Assembly: GCA_964019135.1 (NCBI GenBank)
Contig: OZ025256.1
Coordinates: 16,623,911 to 16,687,910 of the forward strand
Source of the DNA: Arenicola marina
Lineage: Eukaryota; Annelida; Polychaeta; Arenicolidae
DNA: 64,000 nucleotides
Direction: 5' to 3'
Part shown: positions 27,601-40,161 of the stretch, one piece after another
Layout of the letters: the number at the start of each line of letters is the position of its first letter
Numbering within the stretch: the stretch's first letter is position 1
The notes under the pieces: model-generated
Databases searched by the model: none
What the model saw: the letters and a program-made list of their open reading frames with translations, nothing else
Told to the model about the DNA's origin: nothing
Translations under genes and position numbers: made by a program

Positions 27601-30600
27601 CCTTGTTACAGTCGTATCTTTGTCGCCCTTAATTAGAGCAGCATGCTGATGATATAATTGACTTCTAATCGTTTATCGCACCTTGTTAAAGTCGTATCTT
27701 TGTCGCCCTTAATTAGAGCAGCATGCTGATGATATAATTGACTTCTTATCGTTTATCGCACCTTGTTAAAGTCGTATCTTTGTCGCCCTTAATTAGAGCA
27801 GCATGCTGATGATATAATTGACTTCTTATCGTTTATCGCACCTTGTTAAAGTCGTATCTTTGTCGCCCTTAATTAGAGCAGCATGCTGATGATATAATTG
27901 ACTTCTAATCGTTTATCGCACCTTGTTAAAGTCGTATCTTTGTCGCCCTTAATTAGAGCAGCATGCTGATGATATAATTGACTTCTTATCGTTTATCGCA
28001 CCTTGTTAAAGTCGTATCTTTGTCGCCCTTAATTAGAGCAGCATGCTGATGATATAATTGACTTCTAATCGTTTATCGCACCTTGTTAAAGTCGTATCTT
28101 TGTCGCCCTTAATTAGAGCAGCATGCCGATGATATAATTGACTTCTTATCGTTTATCGCACCTTGTTAAAGTCGTATCTTTGTCGCCCTTAATTAGAGCA
28201 GCATGCTGATGATATAATTGACTTCTAATCGTTTATCGCACCTTGTTAAAGTCGTATCTTTGTCGCCCTTAATTAGAGCAGCATGCTGATGATATAATTG
28301 ACTTCTAATCGTTTATCGCACCTTGTTAAAGTCGTATCTTTGTCGCCCTTAATTAGAGCAGCATGCTGATGATATAATTGACTTCTTATCGTTTATCGCA
28401 CCTTGTTAAAGTCGTATCTTTGTCGCCCTTAATTAGAGCAGCATGCTGATGATATAATTGACTTCTAATCGTTTATCGCACCTTGTTAAAGTCGTATCTT
28501 TGTCGCCCTTAATTAGAGCAGCATGCTGATGATATAATTGACTTCTAATCGTTTATCGCACCTTGTTAAAGTCGTATCTTTGTCGCCCTTAATTAGAGAA
28601 GTATGCGATGATATAATTGACTTCTTATCGTTTATCGCACCTTGTTAAAGTCGTATCTTTGTCGCCCTTAATTAGAGCAGCATGCTGATGATATAATTGA
28701 CTTCTAATCGTTTATCGCACCTTGTTAAAGTCGTATCTTTGTCGCCCTTAATTAGAGCAGCATGCTGATGATATAATTGACTTCTAATCGTTTATCGCAC
28801 CTTGTTAAAGTCGTATCTTTGTCGCCCTTAATTAGAGCAGCATGCTGATGATATAATTGACTTCTAATCGTTTATCGCACCTTGTTAAAGTCGTATCTTT
28901 GTCGCCCTTAATTAGAGCAGCATGCCGATGATATAATTGACTTCTAATCGTTTATCGCACCTTGTTAAAGTCGTATCTTTGTCGCCCTTAATTAGAGCAG
29001 CATGCTGATGATATAATTGACTTCTTATCGTTTATCGCACCTTGTTAAAGTCGTATCTTTGTCCGCCCTTAATTAGAGCAGCATGCTGATGATATAATTG
29101 ACTTCTAATCGTTTATCGCACCTTGTTAAAGTCGTATCTTTGTCGCCCTTAATTAGAGCAGCATGCTGATGATATAATTGACTTCTAATCGTTTATCGCA
29201 CCTTGTTAAAGTCGTATCTTTGTCGCCCTTAATTAGAGCAGCATGCTGATGATATAATTGACTTCTAATCGTTTATCGCACCTTGTTAAAGTCGTATCTT
29301 TGTCGCCCTTAATTAGAGCAGCATGCTGATGATATAATTGACTTCTAATCGTTTATCGCACCTTGTTAAAGTCGTATCTTTGTCGCCCTTAATTAGAGCA
29401 GCATGCTGATGATATAATTGACTTCTTATCGTTTATCGCACCTTGTTAAAGTCGTATCTTTGTCGTCCTTAATTAGAGCAGCATGCTGATGATATAATTG
29501 ACTTCTAATCGTTTATCGCACCTTGTTAAAGTCGTATCTTTGTCGCCCTTAATTAGAGCAGCATGCTGATGATATAATTGACTTCTAATCGTTTATCGCA
29601 CCTTGTTAAAGTCGTATCTTTGTCGCCCTTAATTAGAGCAGCATGCTGATGATATAATTGACTTCTTATCGTTTATCGCACCTTGTTAAAGTCGTATCTT
29701 TGTCGTCCTTAATTAGAGCAGCATGCTGATGATATAATTGACTTCTTATCGTTTATCGCACCTTGTTAAAGTCGTATCTTTGTCGCCCTTAATTAGAGCA
29801 GCATGCTGATGATATAATTGACTTCTAATCGTTTATCGCACCTTGTTAAAGTCGTATCTTTGTCGCCCTTAATTAGAGCAGCATGCTGATGATATAATTG
29901 ACTTCTAATCGTTTATCGCACCTTGTTAAAGTCGTATCTTTGTCGCCCTTAATTAGAGCAGCATGCTGATGATATAATTGACTTCTAATCGTTTATCGCA
30001 CCTTGTTAAAGTCGTATCTTTGTCGCCCTTAATTAGAGCAGCATGCTGATGATATAATTGACTTCTAATCGTTTATCGCACCTTGTTAAAGTCGTATCTT
30101 TGTCGCCCTTAATTAGAGCAGCATGCTGATGATATAATTGACTTCTTATCGTTTATCGCACCTTGTTAAAGTCGTATCTTTGTCGCCCTTAATTAGAGCA
30201 GCATGCTGATGATATAATTGACTTCTAATCGTTTATCGCACCTTGTTAAAGTCGTATCTTTGTCGCCCTTAATTAGAGCAGCATGCTGATGATATAATTG
30301 ACTTCTTATCGTTTATCGCACCTTGTTAAAGTCGTATCTTTGTCGCCCTTAATTAGAGCAGCATGCTGATGATATAATTGACTTCTAATCGTTTATCGCA
30401 CCTTGTTAAAGTCGTATCTTTGTCGCCCTTAATTAGAGCAGCATGCTGATGATATAATTGACTTCTAATCGTTTATCGCACCTTGTTAAAGTCGTATCTT
30501 TGTCGCCCTTAATTAGAGCAGCATGCTGATGATATAATTGACTTCTAATCGTTTATCGCACCTTGTTAAAGTCGTATCTTTGTCGCCCTTAATTAGAGCA

Positions 30601-31427
30601 GCATGCTGATGATATAATTGACTTCTAATCGTTTATCGCACCTTGTTAAAGTCGTATCTTTGTCGCCCTTAATTAGAGCAGCATGCTGATGATATAATTG
30701 ACTTCTAATCGTTTATCGCACCTTGTTAAAGTCGTATCTTTGTCGCCCTTAATTAGAGCAGCATGCTGATGATATAATTGACTTCTAAGAATTTATCGCA
30801 CCTTGTTAAAGTCGTACCTTTGTCGCCCTTAATTAGAGCAGCATGCTGATGATATAATTGACTTCTAATCGTTTATCGCACCTTGTTAAAGTCGTATCTT
30901 TGTCGCCCTTAATTAGAGCAGCATGCTGATGATATAATTGACTTCTAATCGTTTATCGCACCTTGTTAAAGTCGTATCTTTGTCGCCCTTAATTAGAGCA
31001 GCATGCTGATGATATAATTGACTTCTAATCGTTTATCGCACCTTGTTAAAGTCGTATCTTTGTCGCCCTTAATTAGAGCAGCATGCTGATGATATAATTG
31101 ACTTCTAATCGTTTATCGCACCTTGTTAAAGTCGTATCTTTGTCGCCCTTAATTAGAGCAGCATGCTGATGATATAATTGACTTCTAATCGTTTATCGCA
31201 CCCTTGTTAAAGTCGTATCTTTGTCGCCCTTAATTAGAGCAGCATGCTGATGATATAATTGACTTCTTATCGTTTATCGCACCTTGTTAAAGTCGTATCT
31301 TTGTCGCCCTTAATTAGAGCAGCATGCTGATGATATAATTGACTTCTTATCGTTATCGCACCTTGTTAAAGTCGTATCTTTGTCGCCCTTAATTAGAGCA
31401 GCATGCTGATGATATAATTGACTTCTA
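24647..31427. repeat. 80-bp satellite array, about 85 units
   Basis: Tandem head-to-tail units of 80 bp. Each contains aattagagcagcatgctgat, gatataattgacttct, a variable A/T, then atcgtttatcgcaccttgtt and aaagtcgtatctttgtcgcc. Copies are nearly identical. Recurrent variants are A/T after acttct, gtacctt for gtatctt and gtcctt for gccctt. Single-base indels occur near 28605, 29063, 31202 and 31353. The first unit is truncated and diverged. The right end is lost in the N gap. All frames contain stops, so it is noncoding. Could be heterochromatic or a local satellite. Confidence 0.98.
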
Positions 31428-31627
31428 NNNNNNNNNNNNNNNNNNNNNNNNNNNNNNNNNNNNNNNNNNNNNNNNNNNNNNNNNNNNNNNNNNNNNNNNN
31501 NNNNNNNNNNNNNNNNNNNNNNNNNNNNNNNNNNNNNNNNNNNNNNNNNNNNNNNNNNNNNNNNNNNNNNNNNNNNNNNNNNNNNNNNNNNNNNNNNNNN
31601 NNNNNNNNNNNNNNNNNNNNNNNNNNN
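31428..31627. other. Assembly gap (200 N)
   Basis: Exactly 200 unknown bases directly after a satellite unit; the sequence to the right is not satellite. The round size suggests a placeholder, so the true array may be longer. Confidence 0.99.
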
Positions 31628-31863
31628 CCCATCTACCAACGATTAAGGAAAAAACAAAAAAATCCAGTGACATTGACCTTTGACGTACATACCCCACTAA
31701 CGAACTTGACCGAGCCATGTCGAATACCTATCGATGGGTAAAGTTACAGAACGAAATATGCGTTTTGCGACATACAGAGCGCGCGCACACACACACACAC
31801 AGACAAACCAAAGTAGTGATAGATTTTCCGTCATAATACATATCTTAATCTCGTATGTAAGAA
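31628..31863. other. Spacer between the gap and segmental duplication copy A
   Basis: No gene is seen. A short CA microsatellite lies at about 31786-31802. Confidence 0.5.
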
Positions 31864-34105
31864 AGCGCGGATTATTACTCCTTATGAAAGAGGTCATGTC
31901 TTTTAACAGGCCGTGTCCCACTTGCATTTACGTAAACAAAGACACCATTTGCCCCCCCCCCCCCAACCCCGGTGCTCCCTCTGCTGGCCTTTTCGGGGAA
32001 ACAATATTGATCAAGATAGACATCATTCCGCTAGTGTTTGCATCGCGGCCCACGGTTTCAAGATCTACATTTGTTAACGTTAATTTAAATTGTTTTGTCG
32101 GGATTTCTGCGCGATTCGTGTGTCGCGTTTCGGTTCTGGTGGAGGTGACTGGAGAGTGGTAGTGAGGGGGAAAGGGAACAGGACAGAAGGGCGAGGAGAG
32201 AGGTGGAGAGGGGGCCACGGAGCGGAGAGAGGGGAGAGGGGAATTGGGAGAGAGTAGGGGGCAGACGGGGGAGAGGGGAGAGGGTAATTGGGAGAGTATA
32301 CGGGAAGACGGGGAGAGGGGGACAGGGAAATATAGGCAGAGAAAAGGGAAGACGAGGAGAGGGGACAGGGGAATTGGGAACAAATAGGGTAAGACAGAGA
32401 GGGGGGACAGGGGAAGAGAATAAGGGAAGACGTGGAGAGTTGACAGGGGGAGTTTGTCTAGTTTCTAAGAGTCGTGATAGTGTTGGCTGTGACAAGTACC
32501 GTCCAGGGGATGGTGAGATTGGATTGGGTGGGGTGGAGCTGAGTACACCCGTTAACGTGAGATGTGCATATGGATAACCCACGGTAGTTGAAGTCAGGTG
32601 TGTATACCTACATTAGCACAGTGGTAAACTTTTATTTTCAAATGTTTCGATATCCAAAACCTCCATACGTCATGCTTACCTGCCCACCCTCTGCTGCCCT
32701 GCCCCGCACTCACCCCCCACTCCCACCCCTTCACACTTGCCCTCGCCCCACGCATCTACACCCCATTCATACTCTCCCTCTACCACTCCAACTCCTCTCG
32801 CCATCGTCATACGACTGGCCCGCATTATAGTTTAACGTGCCCTGTACCGATGGAAATAACAGGTTTGCTCTCGGTTAAGAGCTTTTAAGTAATTTCGTCG
32901 TGTCTCCGAATTGGACCTGCGACTCTCGGCAAACCGAAAGTACGCTGACTATAGCACAAACAGATTATACGACAAAGAGGCAATGTAATACATAGTGTGG
33001 CCACCCGTTTGGTCGCCAACGTGGCGGTACAGGTAGATATGAATGCATCATGCGGTATCTAGTATCCATCTCCAGCTCATAGCTTGCTCAAATTTCGTTC
33101 GCAAAAAAGAACCTGAGTGTATATGGATATATATATATATATATAGCATTTGCTTGACACAGGGTGTTTACAACAGTTTTCTATTTATTATGGTTCAACA
33201 AATTGGGAAAGGAATTTGATTTAATCAGGCGTTCGGTGGGCTGCGTTTTGCTAACTGTGTTATTGACACAACCTGAACATTACATGGAAATATGGCGTCA
33301 GTGATTCATCACCTACCATTCCTCACATCCACTTATCACCCGTTAAAATTTGACTTGAGTAAACAGTCTTATTCGAACCGTTAAAACAAGGCTTCACCTA
33401 CTTACCTGTATCTAGTATTCTATCCATAATATAGAGCAGCGGAGAGGAGTAAATAGGGCCACAGCGGGCGGATGTCAGACAGAATGTACTGGAGCGTGGC
33501 CCTCGTCACAATGACAGTTCATACGAAATGCACACCCGTGTCAAAAATAGACCCCTCTATGTGAAAAGCCATTAGTCGGAAGCTCTCGTTGACTCACGAA
33601 AGGTCTTTGATTGTCTAGAGATTGGTGTTTTAGTGCGTTACATTACTCGCGCCGTGTTGGAGGCGGAATCATCAATTCGCCGTTATTTTCCGTAGTTTAG
33701 TGTCATCTAGATATGACTTAGTCTCTTAGCGTCAAATGGTCGCTGTAACTGAGGATTCTTCGAGTTTCACACAAGTTGTACCATGTCTAGGTCATAAAGG
33801 TTAAACTGTGTCAAACATCCTGCATGCTGCATGCTGCATATAAAGGTTAAGCCTTATGCATTACTGGTGTATGCATATAGTTACATTCTAAATGTTAAAT
33901 GTGCTCTCGTAATGGGTAGACTACGTGTATTTGTTAACAACTACAATATAGAGTATATAGTAGAAACTGTGGGTGCCACACCAGGACAACTTCAATCAGC
34001 GTATTCTTGCGCATACCCGCTTCCTGGGGGATAGGAGATAAATAGAAGGGGTCCGTACTATAATTTTCACGGGGATGGTCATTACATCTGCTTTCTCCAG
34101 ATCTG
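31864..34105 (+). repeat. Segmental duplication, copy A
   Basis: Collinear and same-strand with 57606-60603: gcggattattactccttatg ... gcatttacgtaaacaaa ... GGGGAGA-type purine tract (32160-32450) ... catgcttacctg ... ttttaagtaatttcgtcgtg ... gtcagacagaatgtactgga ... gataaatagaag ... ctccagatc. Copy A lacks two blocks of about 240 bp present in copy B. No confirmed gene. Confidence 0.88.
33404..33426 (-). other. Candidate short first exon, duplicated in copy B
   Basis: The minus strand reads ATG then D-R-I-L-D-T and one base, followed by donor gtaagt. The counterpart at about 59812-59834 keeps the peptide with two synonymous changes and donor gtaaat. No downstream exon could be confirmed, so this is a lead only. 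Confidence 0.2.
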
Positions 34106-34111
34106 CCGTAA

Positions 34112-34372
34112 GGGCCGGCGCGATAGCTCAGTAGGCTAGAGCGCTCGCATTGAGTGCTCTGGCCACCTGAGAGCCTAACGGCACGTGAATCGATAGTTTG
34201 AGCCCCGTTGAGGCCATGTCTGTGGGGTCGCAGGATAAAGATCCCATATCTTTCTCCGTAAAGAGTAGGGGGTTAACCCCAGAGACATGGCTCCGCTCTC
34301 CCTCCCTTCTCCCATTGACGCGATATCACAAAAAGTGGTTAACGCGTCCTAAATATACAACCAACCAACCAA
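34112..34372 (+). repeat. tRNA-headed SINE, copy 4
   Basis: Starts gggccggcgcgatagctcag right after the end of segmental copy A, full body, tail aaccaaccaacc. The B-box is mutated to gatagtttgagcccc. Confidence 0.9.
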
Positions 34373-34427
34373 GCGCAGGTTTGCTGCTTTGATTTGATTC
34401 AAATTGGACCTCCAGGACCTCCAGCTA

Positions 34428-34578
34428 TACCTCCAGGAACGTGTATATACTCCCAGGAGCGTGTATATACATCCAGGAGCGAGTATATACCTCCAGGAAC
34501 GTGAATATATCTTCAGAGACGTTATATATCTCCAGGAACGTGTATATACCTACAGGAACATGTATATGCCTCCAGTTT
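34428..34578. repeat. 20-bp minisatellite (ctccaggaacgtgtatatac)
   Basis: About seven copies of ctccagga[ag]cgtgtatatac. The same unit forms the array at 63849-64000. Confidence 0.9.
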
Positions 34579-35677
34579 GCAATCGTGCAGAGCGTTCTCC
34601 CTGAGTTTTGCCGTTGATGTACACATTCGTGACAAAACATACTCATTTTGAAGCCTTTGCTTTTGTTTAATTTGGCTGATGTAGTCCTAGTGTTATGTCC
34701 GGTATATTTATGAGAAGAAAGTGTCTATAGGCGACGGGTTTTGGTGAGAGGACGGGGTGGGGGCAGAGTAAGAGTTAACACCAATACGTTGAGGCTGACT
34801 TGGGTTGGAACAAATGAGATCTCCTTGAAACGAGTCCCCCCCACCCCCCCACACCAACCCTCTCCCACACACAGACTCACAGACACACAGACACACACAC
34901 ACACAGACACCGGCCCTAGGACATGGCTCCTCTTTTGACACGTGAAGATCACTCACATTAAGCCACGTGCCTGGGTTCACTCCACAAGTGCCACACTAGC
35001 TGTTCGAGCTTTGCCACTCATCCTAGTCATAATCACGAATTAATCGTATTAAGAATCGTACATCTGTATAAGCAATCATACACCCGTAACACTGTTTAAA
35101 CCAATAAGCATATTAGCTGTCATGACTACTTACAAAATGTCACTACGTTCCGTACGCTAAAGACAACAGTAGTGAACGCACCAGTCCCGGGAAGCCGTTC
35201 GGTCTAGCCCTGCTCTGATGACGCCTGGCCACCTCTATATATCAGTAAACACAAAAAAATGCTTCAATGGCGGAACACATCAGTAGAACATGAAACTGTA
35301 ACGGCCAGGCCGTCGACTTTCAAATTTAGTGGCGCCATCTAGCGAATAGCGGCAGCGTAAGTCAGGATAGGTAGAAGAGTACCCGCTAGGGGAAGTTATG
35401 GTAGCAGAACAGGAAGTAGGACGGTAGCTCGGTAGCGGGCGTGGGTGAGATAGGGTTTGCAAACTTCCGCCAGAAGAGAAAACAGAGAGAGAGAAAGTTT
35501 AGAGAGAGAAGAAGCGAAGAATCAAGGTTTTTAATGTGAGTATCTTTATGAATAGTTTAGCCATCTGTTTATGTAGATTACCTAGCAGGTTTCTCAACTA
35601 CTTTGAAGTGTAGCCAGGCGTAGTTTAGTTCTATTTTCAAGCGTAGGTATATAGTTACTTTGATTATCACCCATTGA
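34579..35677. other. Stretch with no supported gene
   Basis: A CA-rich tract at 34868-34910 and a GA-rich tract at 35478-35515. The phrase ggcgccatctagcgaa at about 35331 recurs at about 54019, suggesting a small dispersed element. Open frames lack splice or domain support. Confidence 0.4.
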
Positions 35678-35753
35678 GTGAGAGAGCCTGGGGGACGCTT
35701 GGGGATCAGGCCTATAAATAGGGGTGCGTCTGAGGGGCTCGCAACAAAAGCGG

Positions 35754-36160
35754 CTGCCGACTCCAGGGCTTATACTTGCTATAAGCTTGCCCCAGTAGCC
35801 GCGGCTGTAGTAAATGTGATTTCTGGGTCTGGTACCTTGGGCGTATTCTTTATATGCGAGGTGCTCTCCTTTCCTATTAGTTACATTGAAGTTCTGTGAG
35901 GTGCTATGCGTTAATATAGGGTCCTATGAGATAATATAGGGAGCTATGAGTTAATATAGGGTGATATTAGTTAATATAGGGTGCCATTAGTTAATATAGG
36001 GTACCATTAATTATTATAGGGAGCTATTAGTTACTGTAGAGTGCTATTGGTTACCAGTGAAGAAGACTCCAGGGATCTGACTTGCTATAAGCTTGCCGTA
36101 GTAGCCGCGCTTTTAGTGAGTTTGACTTCGGAGTCTGGTTTCTCAGCCATAGTTTTGTTC
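35754..36160 (+). repeat. Paired diverged repeats flanking a 20-bp minisatellite
   Basis: 35757-35850 and 36065-36158 share gactccaggg, acttgctataagcttgcc and agtagccgcg. Both keep an open plus frame (D-S-R-x-x-T-C-Y-K-L-A-x-V-A-A). Between them 35901-36053 carries about eight copies of a unit near gtgctattagttaatatagg. No splice pair or domain was identified, so function is unknown. Confidence 0.6.
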
Positions 36161-36249
36161 TGGTTGAACGTGTTCTACGTTGAAGGGATATTCGTCATAT
36201 ATCAAGTATTAATATTAGTAGAGAAAGGTCTGAGAGGCAGGATATAACC

Positions 36250-36870
36250 GGAATAGCATATAGTTTGGGTTGAGATCAGCCGTGTATTATTTGCCTTTTA
36301 TAACCTGTATCTTTGCAAGAGCTGATATCTATAAATAGATACTGTAACAGTATCTTTGCATTTTCTTCATCTTTTATGTTTGCTGGTTAGAATATCGGAC
36401 TTGTCTGAATGCAAAAAGCTGTTAAACCAATAACCAAGTAGTAAAAATGCTGAACCGAAGACTTTAAGCCACAAGCCCTACCACGACAAATATATCTGCG
36501 CAATCGCCACAACATGACACCCCCTAGGCAGGTTACAAAAACAAACAAAACGTACCATACAAAGGGTAAACTTTTAGATTACATTTTAATGACCCCCCCC
36601 CCATCCTTAGACCCGCTTCCCCAAAAACAAATCTGGGAATCTGATGGCGTCAATCTTTTATGTTGAACCATTTAGTTCGAAAATTTATTCATTCGCAAGG
36701 CACACATAACAGAAGGGTCGTCACTTTTGTGGCGCTGGTGAACGTGGGTTGTTCTATATATCAAGGTATTCACTTCCTATCAGTATCAGTGTACGTCACC
36801 GTACTGACGCGCATGCGTAGTACACCAGACACTCACATGGTGTCATCCCGTAATTTGCCTGTATACACGT
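36250..36870. other. Stretch with no supported gene
   Basis: AT-rich sequence with a C-run at about 36590; nothing recognised. Confidence 0.4.
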
Positions 36871-36877
36871 GTACGTG

Positions 36878-37855
36878 GCCTATCATTCGGTTGCTTAGGA
36901 AGTCCCATTGTGACGTCATGTTCAAAACATTTTGACGTCCCAACTACTCACTATGACAGCAGCCGATGGGCGGTCACCAAGAGCGTCCTGCTTAACAACA
37001 GACATTTAGCCCGTCGCTTATACTAAATAAACATTAATTTTAAGTATAGTCCTACATCCAATGTTAACATTAAATAATTGATTCTTTAATTTTGTGGGGC
37101 AGCTGATTTAATTATGAAAGACATCCCATAATAGGCTTTAAGCACTCTTTGCTTGAATATATTTATGTACAGTTGATATTTACTTTGAAGCCTAAAACGT
37201 CTCATGGGGGTTGTTACGCGAAATGAAAGTCCTAAGCTTATGCTTGAAATGGACTTTGAATATGCATGCATGTTACCTTAAGAGCTCGCTTGCGCTCGCT
37301 AATATGTAGAGGTGCTACCTAAAAAATGCGAGCGTATATTTATTAATTCAGATATTCCGAGGGATTACATCCAGATTAATATTAAAAATTAATCTCACTT
37401 CGGCTTGCCATGAAGCATATCTTGGCGGTATGAAGTATACCATGCACGTGCTTGCGACATATCATTCGGTTGCTTAGGAACTCCCATTGTGACGTCATAT
37501 TTTATAACATTTTGACGTCACGACTACTCATTATGCTCTGCTTGGAGGTTGGCAACATATATTTAGCGCGTCGCTTATAAATTAACTTTAATTTTAAGTA
37601 TGCATCCAGTTTTAACATTGAATAATCTATTCGTTAGTTTTTGTGGGGCAGCTGATTTAATTATTAAAGGCATGACATAATACGCTTCGATCTCTCTTTG
37701 CTTGAATATATATATATATATATAGCTGATATCTACTCCGAACTCGAATACGTCTCATGGGGGCTGTTACCCGAAATGAAAGTCCTAAGCCTATGTTAGA
37801 TATGGACTTTGATTATGCATGCATGTTACCTTAAGAGCTCCCTTGCGCTCGCTAT
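36878..37855 (+). repeat. Tandem duplication R3, unit about 580 bp
   Basis: 36878-37311 and 37458-37855 match in order: cggttgcttaggaa, cccattgtgacgtcat, acattttgacgtc, gtggggcagctgatttaatt, gctcatgggggttgttac-like segment, gcatgcatgttaccttaaga, cttgcgctcgct. Copy 2 has gained a TA microsatellite. Copy 2 runs directly into repeat R2. Confidence 0.85.
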
Positions 37856-38300
37856 AAAGTCTCGTTCTCCAAGACTTCTGGTTTACTTATTTAGGGGACA
37901 AACAGACGAAGCACGTGTTCGGCACGAGTTTAGAATCTCTGCGCACACTGGTATCCTGACTATCGGTGACGTAGTCGTGACTAAAAAGGTTACGCAAGGA
38001 CAGAGACAGGGAAACAATCTACCTGCGCAAAAGCCAGGCGCTGAAGCCTGGGTCCATTGCGGAAGGCCTAGCGATATCATTAAGAACATTGAACAAAAAA
38101 TATATAGCTGCACAAAACGGATAGACGACATATTTTTCAGTCAGTTGCGTCACAATGACGAATATTTGTTACCACGGGGCAACACGGATGAGAAACTAAC
38201 GTTTTGGGGCATTTCCTACTCAAACGAAGCATTCTGACGTCACACGTATTTTTCCAATTGACGACGTTGACACAACGCTTTAAACAGAAAATTTACAAAA
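37848..38300 (+). repeat. Dispersed repeat R2, copy 2
   Basis: Second copy of the sequence at 18655-19110, same strand. Starts exactly where the R3 unit ends (gctcgctataaagtctcg). Confidence 0.8.
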
Positions 38301-38514
38301 AATGAAGGAACTTTGTCTTTTCGTGATCCAAAAGTGATAAAAAAATGCATCTGGTCTTATTTTACCTCTACCGTGTTGTTTAATCATATGGATGGCTTTT
38401 ACCCCCCCCCCCCTATTCTCTTATACACATTGTGATTGTCTCCAATCAACATGACTTTTAGACAGCCTTTTACCACATCAAAAATGGCAGTCACATCTGA
38501 TCAAACAAGGAAGT

Positions 38515-40080
38515 TCATCGTTTATCGTCCCAGTCTTCAGATGTCGGCGGTTTGTTAAACAGCCCGCACAACGTCATAACGGGTCAATATTGACCAACCT
38601 CGACCCTCAGCGTAGCGGCATCAAACGGGCAACACCGGACGGGGCCCATAGGACTGGACTTGACTTTCCCCTGGTATTTATAAAGCAATCCGGAATCAAG
38701 CTGCCCAGTGTAATGTAAGTTATGGGTCATACGTACGCATGCGCAGCCCTGACATTCAGAGTGCGATCACGGCTCTAGAGATTTCAGACCCCCCCCCCCC
38801 CCCCTCCTCCCTCTCCCCCTTTACATACACATACACACTTTGACCTCCTCCTCCCTCTTCCTGCCCGTCCGCTTGTTGACAATGGTGACGTGAGCTTTAA
38901 TGCAGGGATATAAAGCCGGCCACTAACTTCTGCTCCGGTGAACAAATGTACTCTCTCCGGATAGCCTGCAGGCTTTCAGGATGTACATTCAGAACAGAAT
39001 ATACTTATTTGACAAGGAGAAGAGGTTGGTAATGCAAAAAAATACACAATATATTGCTTTAAGCAATGGCAGATGTAGGACTTCGCTCTCACCTTGCTCT
39101 CCTACATTTTTATTCCTAAATGTTAAAATAGAAGCATAAACATACAGAAACAGAAAGGGAAGGTATGGTATCAGGGCCGGTCAAAATATGCTTTACTTCT
39201 TTTGTCACAGGTTGTCCGGATGGGACATATACCTCTCAGATATCGGCGGTTTGTTAAACAGCCCGCACAACGTCATAACGGGTTAATATTGTAACGGGTC
39301 AATATATAACCTCAGCGCAGCGGCATTAAACGGGCAACACCGGACGGGGCCATTTGGACTGGACTTGACTTTCCCCTGGTATTTATAAAGCAATCCGGAA
39401 TCAAGCTGCCCAGCGTAATGTAAGTTATGGGTCATACGTACGCATGCGCAGCCCTGACATTCAGAGTGCGATCACGGCTCTAAAGATTTCAGACCCCCCC
39501 CCCCTCCCCTCTCCTCTCTCATCCTGCCCGTCCGCTTGTTGACAATGTTGACGTGAGCTACTTACATCCGCCATCTTAGATATTTTATATTTTAAAATCG
39601 AGAGTAGAAGTATCTCAAAATTATGATGCATATGCTTTATATCGCCTTGAGTCTGTAAAACAACAATTTCAACATAAAACTGCGGGGTTTATTTATATCG
39701 CGTGCAGAATTAATGCCGAACGGCGAACAGGCGCGCAGGGATATAAAGCCCGCCACTAATTTCTGCTTCGGTGAACAAATATACTCATTCCGAATAGCCC
39801 ACAGGCTTCCAGGATTTAAATTCGAGACAAAATATACTTATTTGACATGGAGAAGAGGTTGGGAATACAAAAAATACACAATATATTGCTTTAAGCAATG
39901 GCGGATGTAGGACGTCGCTTTCACCTTGCTCTCCTACATGTTTATTGCTAAATGTTAAAATAGAAGCATAAACATACAGAAACAGAAAGGGAAGGTATGG
40001 TATCATGGCCGGTCAAAATATGCTTTACTTCTTCTGTCACAGGTTCTCCGGATAAGACTGACATATACCTCTCGCATCCG
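38515..40080 (+). repeat. Tandem duplication R4 containing R1
   Basis: Unit 1 about 38515-39236 and unit 2 about 39237-40080 share cggcggtttgttaaacagcc, ggactggacttgactttccc, gggtcatacgtacgcatgcg, ataaagcc[gc]gccactaa and agaagcataaacatacagaa. Unit 2 has an extra part of about 180 bp (39546-39720, the 5' half of R1) absent from unit 1. Confidence 0.85.
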
Positions 40081-40161
40081 ATGAGAATGGTAGGTGCAAT
40101 ATCACCGCACAAATTATTATTATCATTAATTAGTTTACATATTACTTAGGGAATAGGGACC

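Noticed and set aside
24647..31427. CRISPR array
   Set aside because: Regular spacing, but there are no unique spacers: the whole 80-bp unit repeats. Eukaryotic context.
31928..32582. Pro/Ser-rich frames in the GGGGAGA tract of segmental copy A
   Set aside because: Purine/pyrimidine low-complexity repeat; frames differ between copies A and B.
35280..35462. 60-codon minus frame rich in Ser, Arg and Tyr
   Set aside because: No splice signals or conserved partner; overlaps a dispersed ggcgccatctagcgaa phrase.
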